Below, piece after piece: positions 24,480-32,417 of a stretch of DNA of 32,417 nucleotides; within the stretch, counting starts at the first letter, position 1; the number at the start of each line of letters is the position of its first letter. Origin of the DNA: JBGVSA01 sp041807905 (lineage in GTDB: Bacteria; Pseudomonadota; Gammaproteobacteria; Burkholderiales; Rhodocyclaceae); NCBI RefSeq assembly GCF_041807905.1, contig NZ_JBGVSA010000032.1:1-32417 (forward strand), in the 5' to 3' direction. The position numbers and the translations under genes are program-made. Below the pieces are notes generated by a model that was given only the letters and a program-made list of their open reading frames with translations, had not been told where the DNA came from and did no database searches.

Positions 24480-25892
24480 CTACGACTTGCGGTAGGCCAC
24501 GATGCGTTTGACGATCGCGCATGAGGCCGAGCGGGCTTCCGCGCGGTCTGCGCGGCTCGTCAGTACGATGGGCACGCGGGCCCCGACGACGACGCCGGTG
24601 AGAAATCCACCGGCGAGATATTCCAGTTGCTTGCCGAGCATGTTGCCGGCTTCGAGGTTGGGCACCATCAGGATGTCCGCGCGACCGGCGACTTCGGACA
24701 CGATGCCCTTGGCCTTGGTCGCAAATTCGGACACCGCATTGTCGAAGGCCAGCGGGCCGTCGAGGATCGCACCGGTGATCTGGCCGCGATCCGCCATCTT
24801 GCACAACGCCGCCGCGTCGAGCGTCGATGGCATCTTTGGATTGATCGTCTCGACGGCCGCCAGGATCGCAACGCGCGGACGCTCGATTCCCAATGCGTGG
24901 GCCACGTCGATGGCGTTCTGCGCGATCGATACCTTGGTCGGCAGATCGGGCTGGATATTGATGGCGGCGTCGGTGATCAGCAGCGGGCGCGGATAGCGCG
25001 GCACGTCGGCCACATACACGTGGCTGATGCGGCGGCTGGTGCGCAGCCCGGTCTGCGTGGCGACAATGGCGCCCATGTATTCGTCGGTGTGCAGACTGCC
25101 CTTCATGAGGCCGTCGACTTCGCCGGCGCGCGCCATCTGTACGGCGCGTTCGGCGGATTCGACACTGTGTTCGGTGTCGACCAGCGTGCAGCCATGGAGA
25201 TCGACGCCAAGCTGCTCGGCAACGCGGCGGATTCGGGCCACGGGGCCGACCAGGAAGGGCTCGATCAGGCCCTCGTCGCGCGCATGCAGCGCGCCCAGGA
25301 GCGACTCAGCGTCGCACGGATGCACCACGCCCATACGGATGGCGGGCAGACCGTCAGCCATCGCCAGGATTTTGCGGTAGCGCGCCTGCTCGTCCGTGAG
25401 TGTGAGTTCCGGCAATTGCCAGGCTTCGCGGCGTACGCGCACGGTCGGGGCATGCACCGTAGCGGTGCCCGTGAGCACTTGCTGGTTACGCTGGTTAGTG
25501 ACGTTGCAGTCGATGGTGACCTGGCCGGTCGCGGTGTCTTTGGCGCGGCACGTCAGATGTACCGTCAGCGCGTCGCCGACCACGACGGGCGCGCGGAAGT
25601 GGAGCTCCTGGCCGACATAGACGGTACCCGGGCCGGGAAACTGGTTGCCAAGAGCGGCGGAAACAAAGGATGCGGACAGCATGCTGTGGGCGACGACTTC
25701 CCCTGCGGGGGCTTCGCGCACATAGGCCTCATCAATATGAGTGGGGTTGAGGTCGCCGGACACAGCGGCGAAAAGCTGGATGTCTTCGCGCGTCACCGTG
25801 CGCGAGTAGCTGGCTCCGTCGCCGATCTTGATGTCGTCGAAGATGACATTTTCAAGAACCGGCATAGGCGTAGACGCGGCAGGTTCATTCAT
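24480..25892 (-). CDS. bifunctional MaoC-type hydratase / phosphate acyltransferase
   Basis: A 470-residue fusion. Residues 1-150 are a MaoC hot-dog domain of the R-specific enoyl-CoA hydratase type, with the catalytic motif AAVSGDLNPTHIDEAYVREA. The rest from about 165 is a phosphate acetyl/butyryltransferase domain: LPAIRMGVVHPCDAESLLGA, VDGLMKGSLHTDEYMGAIVA, PLLITDAAINIQPDL, ILDGPLAFDNAVSEFATKAK and LAGGFLTGVVVGARVPIVLT. It would convert an acyl-CoA to acyl phosphate for the adjacent acetate kinase; the fused hydratase suggests short enoyl-CoAs or a PHB-linked route, which is inference. The fusion is common in Burkholderiales. ATG 25892 gives MNEPAASTPMPVLENVIFDD. Confidence 0.92.
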   Translation of the reverse strand: MNEPAASTPMPVLENVIFDDIKIGDGASYSRTVTREDIQLFAAVSGDLNPTHIDEAYVREAPAGEVVAHSMLSASFVSAALGNQFPGPGTVYVGQELHFRAPVVVGDALTVHLTCRAKDTATGQVTIDCNVTNQRNQQVLTGTATVHAPTVRVRREAWQLPELTLTDEQARYRKILAMADGLPAIRMGVVHPCDAESLLGALHARDEGLIEPFLVGPVARIRRVAEQLGVDLHGCTLVDTEHSVESAERAVQMARAGEVDGLMKGSLHTDEYMGAIVATQTGLRTSRRISHVYVADVPRYPRPLLITDAAINIQPDLPTKVSIAQNAIDVAHALGIERPRVAILAAVETINPKMPSTLDAAALCKMADRGQITGAILDGPLAFDNAVSEFATKAKGIVSEVAGRADILMVPNLEAGNMLGKQLEYLAGGFLTGVVVGARVPIVLTSRADRAEARSASCAIVKRIVAYRKS

Positions 25893-26012
25893 GCTTGCAT
25901 CCTATTGCCAAAGGCACTGTCATGCTAACGATTAATCAACGCCAAAAGAGTGACGCACGTCAAGCCGGCCGTAGGGGAAGTCATGCTTAGTAACGGGTTG
26001 TCTCGCCGATGC

Positions 26013-26018
26013 TAAAAT
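26013..26018 (+). promoter_or_regulatory. putative -10 box of glmU
   Basis: TAAAAT lies 109 nt upstream of the glmU ATG, implying a leader of about 100 nt. No convincing -35 or known leader element is seen. The rest of the 234-bp divergent gap to the MaoC-Pta gene also holds the promoter of that gene, with a possible TTGACG -35 (reverse strand, 25958-25963). Confidence 0.35.
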
Positions 26019-26126
26019 CCCTTCCGCTTCACGGCTCCGTGCTTGCTGCCGCATTCGCGACCGCGACACTCGTCTCGGCAACCTTGTCTCCTGCCACCCA
26101 AATTCACCTTTTCCAGACCCACGTCC

Positions 26127-27491
26127 ATGCAAATCGTCATTCTCGCTGCCGGACAAGGCAAACGTATGCGTTCGCGCCTGCCCAAAGTATTGCAGCCCAT
26201 CGCCGCCCGCCCGATGCTGGCTCATGTCCTTGATACGGCCCGGGAACTGTCGCCTGCGCGCGTCTGCGTTGTGTACGGACATGGTGGCGAGCAGGTGCGG
26301 GCCGCGTTGGCCGCACCCGATGTCGTCTGGGCCGAGCAAGCACAGCAACTCGGCACCGGCCACGCCGTCCAGCAGGCGCTGCCGGTTCTCGATGACGAAG
26401 GCATGGCGCTGGTGCTGTATGGCGACGTCCCGCTGACCCGTCCGGAAACGCTGCGCGCGCTGGTCGACGCCGCAGGCGGCCAGGGGGTCGGGCTGCTCAC
26501 AGTAACTATGGATCAGCCGACGGGATATGGAAGAATTATTCGCAACGCCGTCGGCGCAGTGCAGGCGATTGTCGAAGAGAAGGACGCCACGCCCGAGCAG
26601 CGCCTGGTGCGCGAGGTCAACACCGGCATTCTGTGCGCGCCGGTGGCGCGGCTGCGGGCATGGCTCGGCCGGCTCTCCAACAACAATGCGCAGGGCGAGT
26701 ACTACCTGACCGACATCATCGCCATGGCAGTCGCCGATGGCGTGCCGGTCGTGGCGGCCCAGCCCGCGCAGGCGTGGGAGACGCTTGGGGTCAATAGCAA
26801 GCAGCAACTGGCCGAACTCGAGCGCATCCATCAGCGCAACATTGCTGACCGCTTGCTCGAACAGGGCGTCACCCTGATCGATCCAGCCCGTATCGACGTG
26901 CGCGGCGAGCTTCGCTGCGAGCCGGACGTCGAGATCGACGTCGGTTGCGTTTTCGAAGGTGCGGTCGAACTGGGCGAAGGTGTGCGCATCGGCGCCAACT
27001 GTGTGCTGCGCAATGTGCGTATCGCGGCCGGCACCAGGCTGGCGCCGTTCTGCCATCTTGAAGATGCCGAGGTCGGCAAGGACTGCGTGATCGGGCCCTA
27101 CGCCCGTCTGCGCCCCGGTACAACGCTGGCCGAGGACGTCCACATCGGCAATTTCGTCGAGGTCAAGAACAGCCAGATCGCGGCGCATACCAAGGCCAAT
27201 CACCTTGCATACATCGGCGACGCCACGGTGGGCAGCAAGGTAAACGTCGGAGCCGGCGTCATCACGTGCAACTACGATGGCGCCAACAAATACCGTACCG
27301 TCATCGAGGACGATGTCTTCATCGGGTCCGACAGCCAGTTGATTGCGCCGGTGCGTATCGGGCGGGGCGCCAACATTGGTGCTGGCACCACCCTCACGCA
27401 CGACGCGCCCGAGGGGAAACTGACGCTCGGGCGTGCAAGGCAAGTCACGGTCGAACACTGGGCGCGGCCGGTAAAGGCAAAAAAATCGTGA
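26127..27491 (+). CDS. glmU: GlmU, GlcN-1-P acetyltransferase / GlcNAc-1-P uridyltransferase
   Basis: A 454-residue bifunctional enzyme making UDP-GlcNAc. The N-terminal uridyltransferase has LAAGQGKRMRSRLPKVLQPI, AQQLGTGHAVQQALP and VLYGDVPLTRPETL. The C-terminal left-handed beta-helix from about residue 250 has hexapeptide repeats, IGPYARLRPGTTLAEDVHIG, VEVKNSQIAAHTKANHLAYI (with the catalytic histidine region) and NVGAGVITCNYDGANKYRTV. The frame is open to TTG 26043, but ATG 26127 (MQIVILAAGQGKRM) is the family start. With glmS, 1.8 kb downstream, it covers most of the amino-sugar route. Confidence 0.96.
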   Translation: MQIVILAAGQGKRMRSRLPKVLQPIAARPMLAHVLDTARELSPARVCVVYGHGGEQVRAALAAPDVVWAEQAQQLGTGHAVQQALPVLDDEGMALVLYGDVPLTRPETLRALVDAAGGQGVGLLTVTMDQPTGYGRIIRNAVGAVQAIVEEKDATPEQRLVREVNTGILCAPVARLRAWLGRLSNNNAQGEYYLTDIIAMAVADGVPVVAAQPAQAWETLGVNSKQQLAELERIHQRNIADRLLEQGVTLIDPARIDVRGELRCEPDVEIDVGCVFEGAVELGEGVRIGANCVLRNVRIAAGTRLAPFCHLEDAEVGKDCVIGPYARLRPGTTLAEDVHIGNFVEVKNSQIAAHTKANHLAYIGDATVGSKVNVGAGVITCNYDGANKYRTVIEDDVFIGSDSQLIAPVRIGRGANIGAGTTLTHDAPEGKLTLGRARQVTVEHWARPVKAKKS

Positions 27492-27511
27492 CAACTCTGT
27501 GAGTCCGCAAA

Positions 27512-27556
27512 CCCCGCCGGGCGGCGGGGCTGGCGCGGGGTGGGCCGGCCACCCCG
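27512..27556. terminator. two consecutive GC-rich hairpins between glmU and the radical SAM gene
   Basis: Hairpin 1: CCCCGCC / GGCGGGG, loop GGGC (27512-27529). Hairpin 2: CGGGGTGG / CCACCCCG, loop GCCGG (27536-27556). They lie between convergent stop codons at 27491 and 27569. T-runs are absent. Confidence 0.55.
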
Positions 27557-27568
27557 GCTCGGTGGACG

Positions 27569-28561
27569 TCAGACGAACGCCGGTGTGACGGGCGCCGACC
27601 AGGCCGAGGCAGGCGCCTCGTAGCGTTTACCTTGCCAACTGCCGCGCATGGCGAGTGCGTCTTCCAGCAACAAGGCCATGCTGGCTTGCTTGAGCGACCA
27701 TTGCGGAGCCAGCAGCAGGTTGGGCGCACATTCGCTGATCAAGCGCTGGATCTTCACATACGGCGAGAGCCGTTCGACCGTGTCGGCCACGCACTCGACG
27801 TACTCGGTCACATCCATCAGCGGAACCGAATTCGGATCGGCGCGCCATTCGTTCGCCAATTGCGAGCCCTTGACCACCTGCAACTGATGGAACTTGATCG
27901 CATCCAGCCCGAGGCGAGACAACTTCAGCGCGCCTTCAGCGATCGTTGCGCGCGTCTCTCCGGGCAATCCGTACAGCATATGAGCGGTGGTGAATAGCCC
28001 GCGCTCACCTGCGCGCCTGATAGCATCAACGGTCTCGTCGAAAGTATGTCCGCGGTTGCAGCGGCGCAGTACTTCGTCATCGCACGACTCGATGCCGATT
28101 TCCAGCTCGACCACCGTGCGGATCGAAAGCTCGGCCAGGTAGTCGAGCACTTCATCCGGCAAGCAATCCGGCCGGGTGCCGATCACCAGTCCGGAAATCT
28201 GCGGATGGGCCAGGGCGACCTGGTACGCCTGGCGCAGGCGGGCAACGCTGCCGTAAGTATTCGAGTAGGTCTGGAAGTACGCCACATAGCGTTCGTCATA
28301 GCCATAGCGGCGCTGAACCTGCGCAATGCCCGTGTCGATCTGTGCGTGGATATCGTCCACGCCAAAGAGGTAACCAGGCGTAAAACTACGGTTATTGCAG
28401 AACGTGCAGCCATTGGTGCCGCGCGACCCGTCCCGGTTGGGGCAGGTAAAGCCGGCGTCGAGAGATACCTTCTGAAGGCGACAACCGTAGGTGTATTTCA
28501 CCCAGTCGTTATAGGCGTGGTAACGACGACCATGGAAGTATTCGGGAGGCGTATCGGACAT
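27569..28561 (-). CDS. YhcC-type radical SAM protein (TIGR01212 family)
   Basis: A 330-residue radical SAM enzyme. The cluster cysteines C40, C52 and C55 (FTCPNRDGSRGTNGCTFCNN) have the family's expanded spacing. FQTYSNTYGSVARLRQAYQV, IGTRPDCLPDEVLDYLAEL, ELEIGIESCDDEVLRRCNRG and HMLYGLPGETRATI are family core motifs. This resembles E. coli YhcC and Elp3-like radical SAM proteins. The reaction is not established as far as I know. ATG 28561 gives MSDTPPEYFHGRRYHAYNDW. It follows the Lrp-type regulator by 70 bp on the same strand and may share its transcript. Confidence 0.9.
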   Translation of the reverse strand: MSDTPPEYFHGRRYHAYNDWVKYTYGCRLQKVSLDAGFTCPNRDGSRGTNGCTFCNNRSFTPGYLFGVDDIHAQIDTGIAQVQRRYGYDERYVAYFQTYSNTYGSVARLRQAYQVALAHPQISGLVIGTRPDCLPDEVLDYLAELSIRTVVELEIGIESCDDEVLRRCNRGHTFDETVDAIRRAGERGLFTTAHMLYGLPGETRATIAEGALKLSRLGLDAIKFHQLQVVKGSQLANEWRADPNSVPLMDVTEYVECVADTVERLSPYVKIQRLISECAPNLLLAPQWSLKQASMALLLEDALAMRGSWQGKRYEAPASAWSAPVTPAFV

Positions 28562-28631
28562 GGCGTGAGAATTTTCGGGTGACCCTTCACATTAGGACCC
28601 CGCTTTCTTCCCAACTCTGAGCAATATCAAT

Positions 28632-29114
28632 TCACGAAACGGGCGACTCCCGCAGCGGAAGCGCCGTTGCGAATTTTGACCTTTTCACCGCAAAGAACGC
28701 CCGCACGTTCCGCACGTGAGCGTCGGCCGACAACAGCCGATGCGCCAGCGCGTGGTAGTCGTCCATCGACGCGACATGCAGAATCAGTACGAAGTCCGGG
28801 CCGCTACTCGTCCGATAGCACTGCTGGACTGCTGCTTCCTCCATCGCGCGCACCTCGAACCGTGCCAGCCATTCAGTGTTCTGCTGCTCCAGCGTAATTT
28901 CCACGATCACGGCCAGCCCCTGGCCGACGGCCTCCGGCGACAGGATCGCCACCGTCCGCTCGATTACGCCCGATTCGCGCAAGCGGCGCACACGGCGCAA
29001 GCAGGTGGCCGGTGACACGTGCACGAGCCTTGCCAGCGATTCATTGGTCAGCGAGGCGTCCTCCTGTAACTGGGCGAGGATGCGGCGGTCAATGGCGTCA
29101 AACTCTGTGGGCAT
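28632..29114 (-). CDS. Lrp/AsnC family transcriptional regulator
   Basis: A 160-residue DNA-binding protein. The N-terminal winged helix-turn-helix is FDAIDRRILAQLQEDASLTN followed by LARLVHVSPATCLRRVRRLR. The C-terminal RAM (ligand-binding, oligomerising) domain includes GLAVIVEITLEQQNTEWLAR, QQCYRTSSGPDFVLILHVAS and NVRAFFAVKRSKFATALPL. The ligand is usually an amino acid and is not predictable here. I take ATG 29114; a TTG at 29135 in frame would add seven residues. The gene is divergent from glmS, and the gap holds two identical-pattern palindromes that are probable operators, so it likely controls itself and perhaps glmS. Confidence 0.92.
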   Translation of the reverse strand: MPTEFDAIDRRILAQLQEDASLTNESLARLVHVSPATCLRRVRRLRESGVIERTVAILSPEAVGQGLAVIVEITLEQQNTEWLARFEVRAMEEAAVQQCYRTSSGPDFVLILHVASMDDYHALAHRLLSADAHVRNVRAFFAVKRSKFATALPLRESPVS

Positions 29115-29141
29115 TTGCAGGCGACTTGGAATCAATAACGT

Positions 29142-29154
29142 GAAATATTATTTC
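29142..29154. promoter_or_regulatory. operator-like palindrome 1 between lrp and glmS
   Basis: GAAATATTATTTC matches GAAAT-N3-ATTTC; the symmetry extends one base on each side (TGAAATA and TATTTCA arms). It is AT-rich in a GC-rich genome and lies 28 bp upstream of the regulator start. Confidence 0.6.
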
Positions 29155-29170
29155 ATGCCACGCATGATAC

Positions 29171-29183
29171 GAAATAAAATTTC
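29171..29183. promoter_or_regulatory. operator-like palindrome 2 between lrp and glmS
   Basis: GAAATAAAATTTC has the same GAAAT-N3-ATTTC pattern, with its centre 29 bp from palindrome 1. A half-site GAAATATT follows at 29193-29200. Confidence 0.6.
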
Positions 29184-29266
29184 ATTTTCCGAGAAATATT
29201 GCAGGCATCCGTCACGATAGCCCGGCTAGCATTGCGCATCGAATCAAGCAGCGCCGGGAGGCAATC

Positions 29267-31093
<1,827 letters not shown>

Positions 31094-31412
31094 CCCCCGG
31101 TTCGGTGTCTGTGAATACAAGGAATAAAATCTGTCGGGCTTTGGCAGTTACCGGAGGGCGGTTCCCGGCCAGGAGCGGCCGGTCGGACAGACCCGCCGGA
31201 AGCCGTCGTTCACGGCCCTCTAGCGTATGCTTAGCATATCGATGTGCTGCTGCTTGTCATCCTAATTTGGTAGGGTGAAAACCGCGAGAAATCCTTGCAG
31301 ACCTAGACAGGCCGCCATTTTTCACGGGGTTCGGGCCGAGGTGTTATGCAGCAGCGGCCGGAGTCATACTGCAAAATTGCCGTCCAAATAGATAGTCAGG
31401 CCACAAGACCCC
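31094..31412. other. 319-bp gap downstream of glmS
   Basis: No coding frame is credible here. It holds a CCGGCC/GGCCGG hairpin near 31166-31183, a short TATGC/GCATA inverted repeat at 31226-31240, a GTGAAAA/TTTTTCAC inverted pair (about 31276-31326) and the attI-like stretch ending at 31401. The first 30 bases after the glmS stop are where a Tn7-type element would insert, but no recognised transposon end is present. Confidence 0.4.
31341..31401 (+). mobile_element. attI-like recombination site, degenerate core
   Basis: The segment starts GTGTTATGCAGCAGC and ends in GTCAGGC, 11 nt before the Nudix cassette start. From memory, attI1 of class 1 integrons has TGTTATG.AGCAGC at nearly the same distance from its terminal GTTAGGC core. 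The internal spacing agrees within one base, and about 23 of the last 40 bases match in my hand alignment. The core has C in place of the second T of GTTRRRY. No integrase gene is in the window. Confidence 0.35.
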
Positions 31413-31823
31413 ATGAGTCATCCAATTCCTCTCGTCGGCGTTGGTGTCGTCGTCATCCGCGATGGCCTGGTGCTCTTGGGCTTACGAAAGGGGTCACACG
31501 GTTCAGGCACGTGGGCGCTGCCAGGTGGTCACCTCGAGTACGGTGAGTCCTTGGAGCAATGTGCCGAACGTGAGGTACTTGAGGAGACAGGACTGGAAAT
31601 ACAAAACCTGTCACACGGCGCGTTCTCCAACGATCTCTTTGAGGGAAAGCACTACGTCACCCTCATTGTCGTCGCGCATAGTCAGGCGGGCGAGCCGCGT
31701 GTGCTTGAGCCTGAAAAGTGCTCTCGGTGGCAGTGGTTTCGTTGGTCTGAGCTGCCAGAGCCACTGTTTCAGCCTTTGGCATCGGTCTACAAGGCAGGCT
31801 ATGTCCCCAGCGGTGTGGCCTAA
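31413..31823 (+). CDS. Nudix hydrolase, integron cassette gene
   Basis: A 136-residue MutT-like hydrolase. The Nudix box is GGHLEYGESLEQCAEREVLE followed by ETGLEI, fitting Gx5Ex7REUxEExGU. The N-terminus MSHPIPLVGVGVVVIRDGLV and the tail WFRWSELPEPLFQPL fit nucleotide-type Nudix proteins; the substrate is not predictable. A sampled block is about 53% GC, lower than the flanking housekeeping genes. There is no good ribosome-binding site. The TAA stop lies inside the first core box of an attC site, which is typical of gene cassettes. The gene is therefore probably a captured cassette, oriented away from the attI-like stretch as expected. Confidence 0.9.
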   Translation: MSHPIPLVGVGVVVIRDGLVLLGLRKGSHGSGTWALPGGHLEYGESLEQCAEREVLEETGLEIQNLSHGAFSNDLFEGKHYVTLIVVAHSQAGEPRVLEPEKCSRWQWFRWSELPEPLFQPLASVYKAGYVPSGVA

Positions 31824-31880
31824 CCCCTCCCTCAAGGGGACGTCCCGCAAGCGGGCCGCCCCTTACGTCAAACGTTAAGC
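31818..31880 (+). mobile_element. integron attC recombination site (63 bp)
   Basis: The left core GCCTAAC (31818-31824) fits RYYYAAC and the right core GTTAAGC (31874-31880) fits GTTRRRY, and the two are nearly complementary. Inside them, AAGGGG pairs with CCCCTT, and the centre CCCGC-AA-GCGGG forms a further hairpin, giving the imperfect folded structure recognised by integron integrases. It begins at the stop codon of the Nudix gene and ends 3 bp before the next cassette's ATG. Length is in the usual attC range. Confidence 0.85.
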
Positions 31881-31883
31881 GTC

Positions 31884-32072
31884 ATGGCACCGCGCGAACT
31901 CGTTGAACTCTGGGCGAGCGCCTTTAATCGCGCAGACGCGGACGGCTTGGCTGCGTTCTACGCAGAAGATGCAGTGAACCACCAGGTTGCCGAGGCGCCC
32001 GTCCGTGGACGGGCCGCAAATCCGAGACATGTTCGCGGTCGGCTTTGCCTCAGCCAAGATGGTATGCATCGG
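31884..32072 (+). pseudogene. frameshifted and truncated SnoaL-like cassette gene
   Basis: The product begins MAPRELVELWASAFNRADAD GLAAFYAEDA, typical of SnoaL/NTF2-like proteins. At about 32017-32020 an extra A in a run of A (GCAAATCC) breaks the frame. The shifted frame continues the family sequence as IRDMFAVGFASAKMVCI. After about 32069 the resemblance stops, so about half of the protein is missing. It sits 3 bp after the attC, in cassette position. It is a decayed second cassette. Frameshift calls on raw sequence could also be sequencing error, but the truncation is independent of that. Confidence 0.7.
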
Positions 32073-32288
32073 CCAGGGCCGCCCCGTTGAACGGCTGCTT
32101 CCCGGGCAGCCAAATGGCAGCCTTGGGTCAAAATCTGCCATTCATGGGGGATACGTTGAACGAGCGCTTCCGCTGAAATTGCTGCCTGAGCGCCTCCCTT
32201 GGCGCTCAGTTCCTATTCATCTTGGTCAGCGAATCACTCGACCCTCTTACGATCACTGGGGGTAACAGATCGCCGTCCCCCCTCCGGA
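32073..32288. other. non-coding junction between the decayed cassette and the autotransporter gene
   Basis: No gene is supported. It contains two GTTGAAC strings that fit GTTRRRY (near 32090 and 32155) but no paired left core, and the hairpin at 32186-32209. It probably contains the breakpoint of the cassette remnant. Confidence 0.4.
32186..32209. terminator. perfect 9-bp hairpin upstream of the window's right end
   Basis: CTGAGCGCC and GGCGCTCAG pair around TCCCTT. It lies 80 bp beyond the autotransporter stop, in that gene's downstream direction. No T-run follows on either strand. Confidence 0.45.
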
Positions 32289-32417
32289 TCACCACGCAAT
32301 CACCACCCCCACGCGGCCGCTCAGGCTGTCGCCTTTGCCTCCGGCCACGACGCGGTTGTAGTCGGCCGAGGCGAACAGGCTCACATCCTTGGTCACCTGG
32401 CCCGACACGCCCAGCCC
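32289..32417 (-). CDS. autotransporter beta-barrel C-terminus, partial
   Basis: The reverse strand encodes 42 residues to a TGA at 32289-32291; the rest lies beyond the window. The sequence alternates polar and hydrophobic residues (GLGVSGQVTKDVSLFASADY, then RVGVVIAW) and ends in an aromatic residue, tryptophan, as outer-membrane beta-barrels of autotransporters do for recognition by BamA. The aligned strand pair 'VSLFASADYNR ... GRVGVVIAW' is typical of the last two strands. The passenger domain is not visible, so function is unknown. Confidence 0.7.
   Translation of the reverse strand, partial: GLGVSGQVTKDVSLFASADYNRVVAGGKGDSLSGRVGVVIAW

Noticed and set aside
26009..26233. 74-codon frame before and overlapping glmU, possible leader peptide
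   Set aside because: It starts on the probable -10 box and runs into glmU in another frame; no ribosome-binding site is visible.
29115..29266. glmS ribozyme upstream of glmS
   Set aside because: The ribozyme is a feature mostly of Gram-positive bacteria; the gap is too short and dominated by palindromes and a normal ribosome-binding site.
31094..31340. Integrase (intI) fragment in the glmS downstream gap
   Set aside because: Reading both strands gave only short frames (for example one ending VFTLPN) without tyrosine-recombinase motifs.
32090..32160. Two GTTGAAC strings as further integron core sites
   Set aside because: They fit GTTRRRY but no complementary RYYYAAC box or foldable arms are found at attC distance.

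Overview
The window looks like chromosomal DNA of a GC-rich betaproteobacterium of the order Burkholderiales, most likely the Bordetella/Achromobacter family (Alcaligenaceae). The basis is the gene content and order (hslV-hslU, dksA, ybgC-tolQRA-tolB-pal-cpoB-queE-queC, glmU/lrp/glmS), the MaoC-phosphotransacetylase fusion beside ackA, and a DksA of the CEETGEPIG type. The placement comes from family knowledge, not from a search. I recognised no rRNA, tRNA or CRISPR array.

Layout. 1-4133: the end of a NYN/LOTUS RNA-binding protein, a SulP anion transporter and ilvA, all forward. 4195-7842: an orphan GtrII-like membrane glucosyltransferase and the ABC-F protein YheS, both reverse. 7892-9090: a RibD-type reductase translationally coupled to an exported coiled-coil protein. 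9091-12012: mutY (reverse), then a flavin reductase coupled to hslR (forward), then an AEC-type permease (reverse). 12092-15964 (reverse): dksA, a protein with two STAS modules, hslV and hslU. 16113-23173 (forward): ybgC, tolQ, tolR, tolA, an extra lipoprotein that copies TolA domain III, tolB, pal, cpoB, queE and queC, closed by a bidirectional terminator. 23238-25892 (reverse): ackA and the MaoC-Pta fusion. 26127-31093: glmU, a YhcC-type radical SAM protein, an Lrp/AsnC regulator and glmS. 31094-32288: a small decayed integron-like segment. 32289-32417: the last 42 residues of an autotransporter barrel (reverse).

How the genes fit together. The Tol-Pal cluster builds the trans-envelope machine that constricts the outer membrane at division. 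QueE and QueC make 7-deazaguanine precursors of queuosine. The Pta and AckA pair handles acetyl phosphate. GlmS and GlmU supply UDP-GlcNAc to peptidoglycan and LPS. HslV and HslU form a protease.

The most interesting points are: (1) a lipoprotein between tolA and tolB whose mature part aligns without gaps over 91 residues to TolA domain III; (2) an intact-looking integron attC site after a Nudix cassette, followed by a frameshifted and truncated SnoaL cassette and preceded by an attI-like stretch, all directly downstream of glmS (the usual Tn7 target side) with no integrase; (3) two matching AT-rich palindromes between the divergent lrp and glmS genes, which look like operators; (4) several genes whose -10 box lies exactly 7 nt before the start codon, suggesting leaderless mRNAs.
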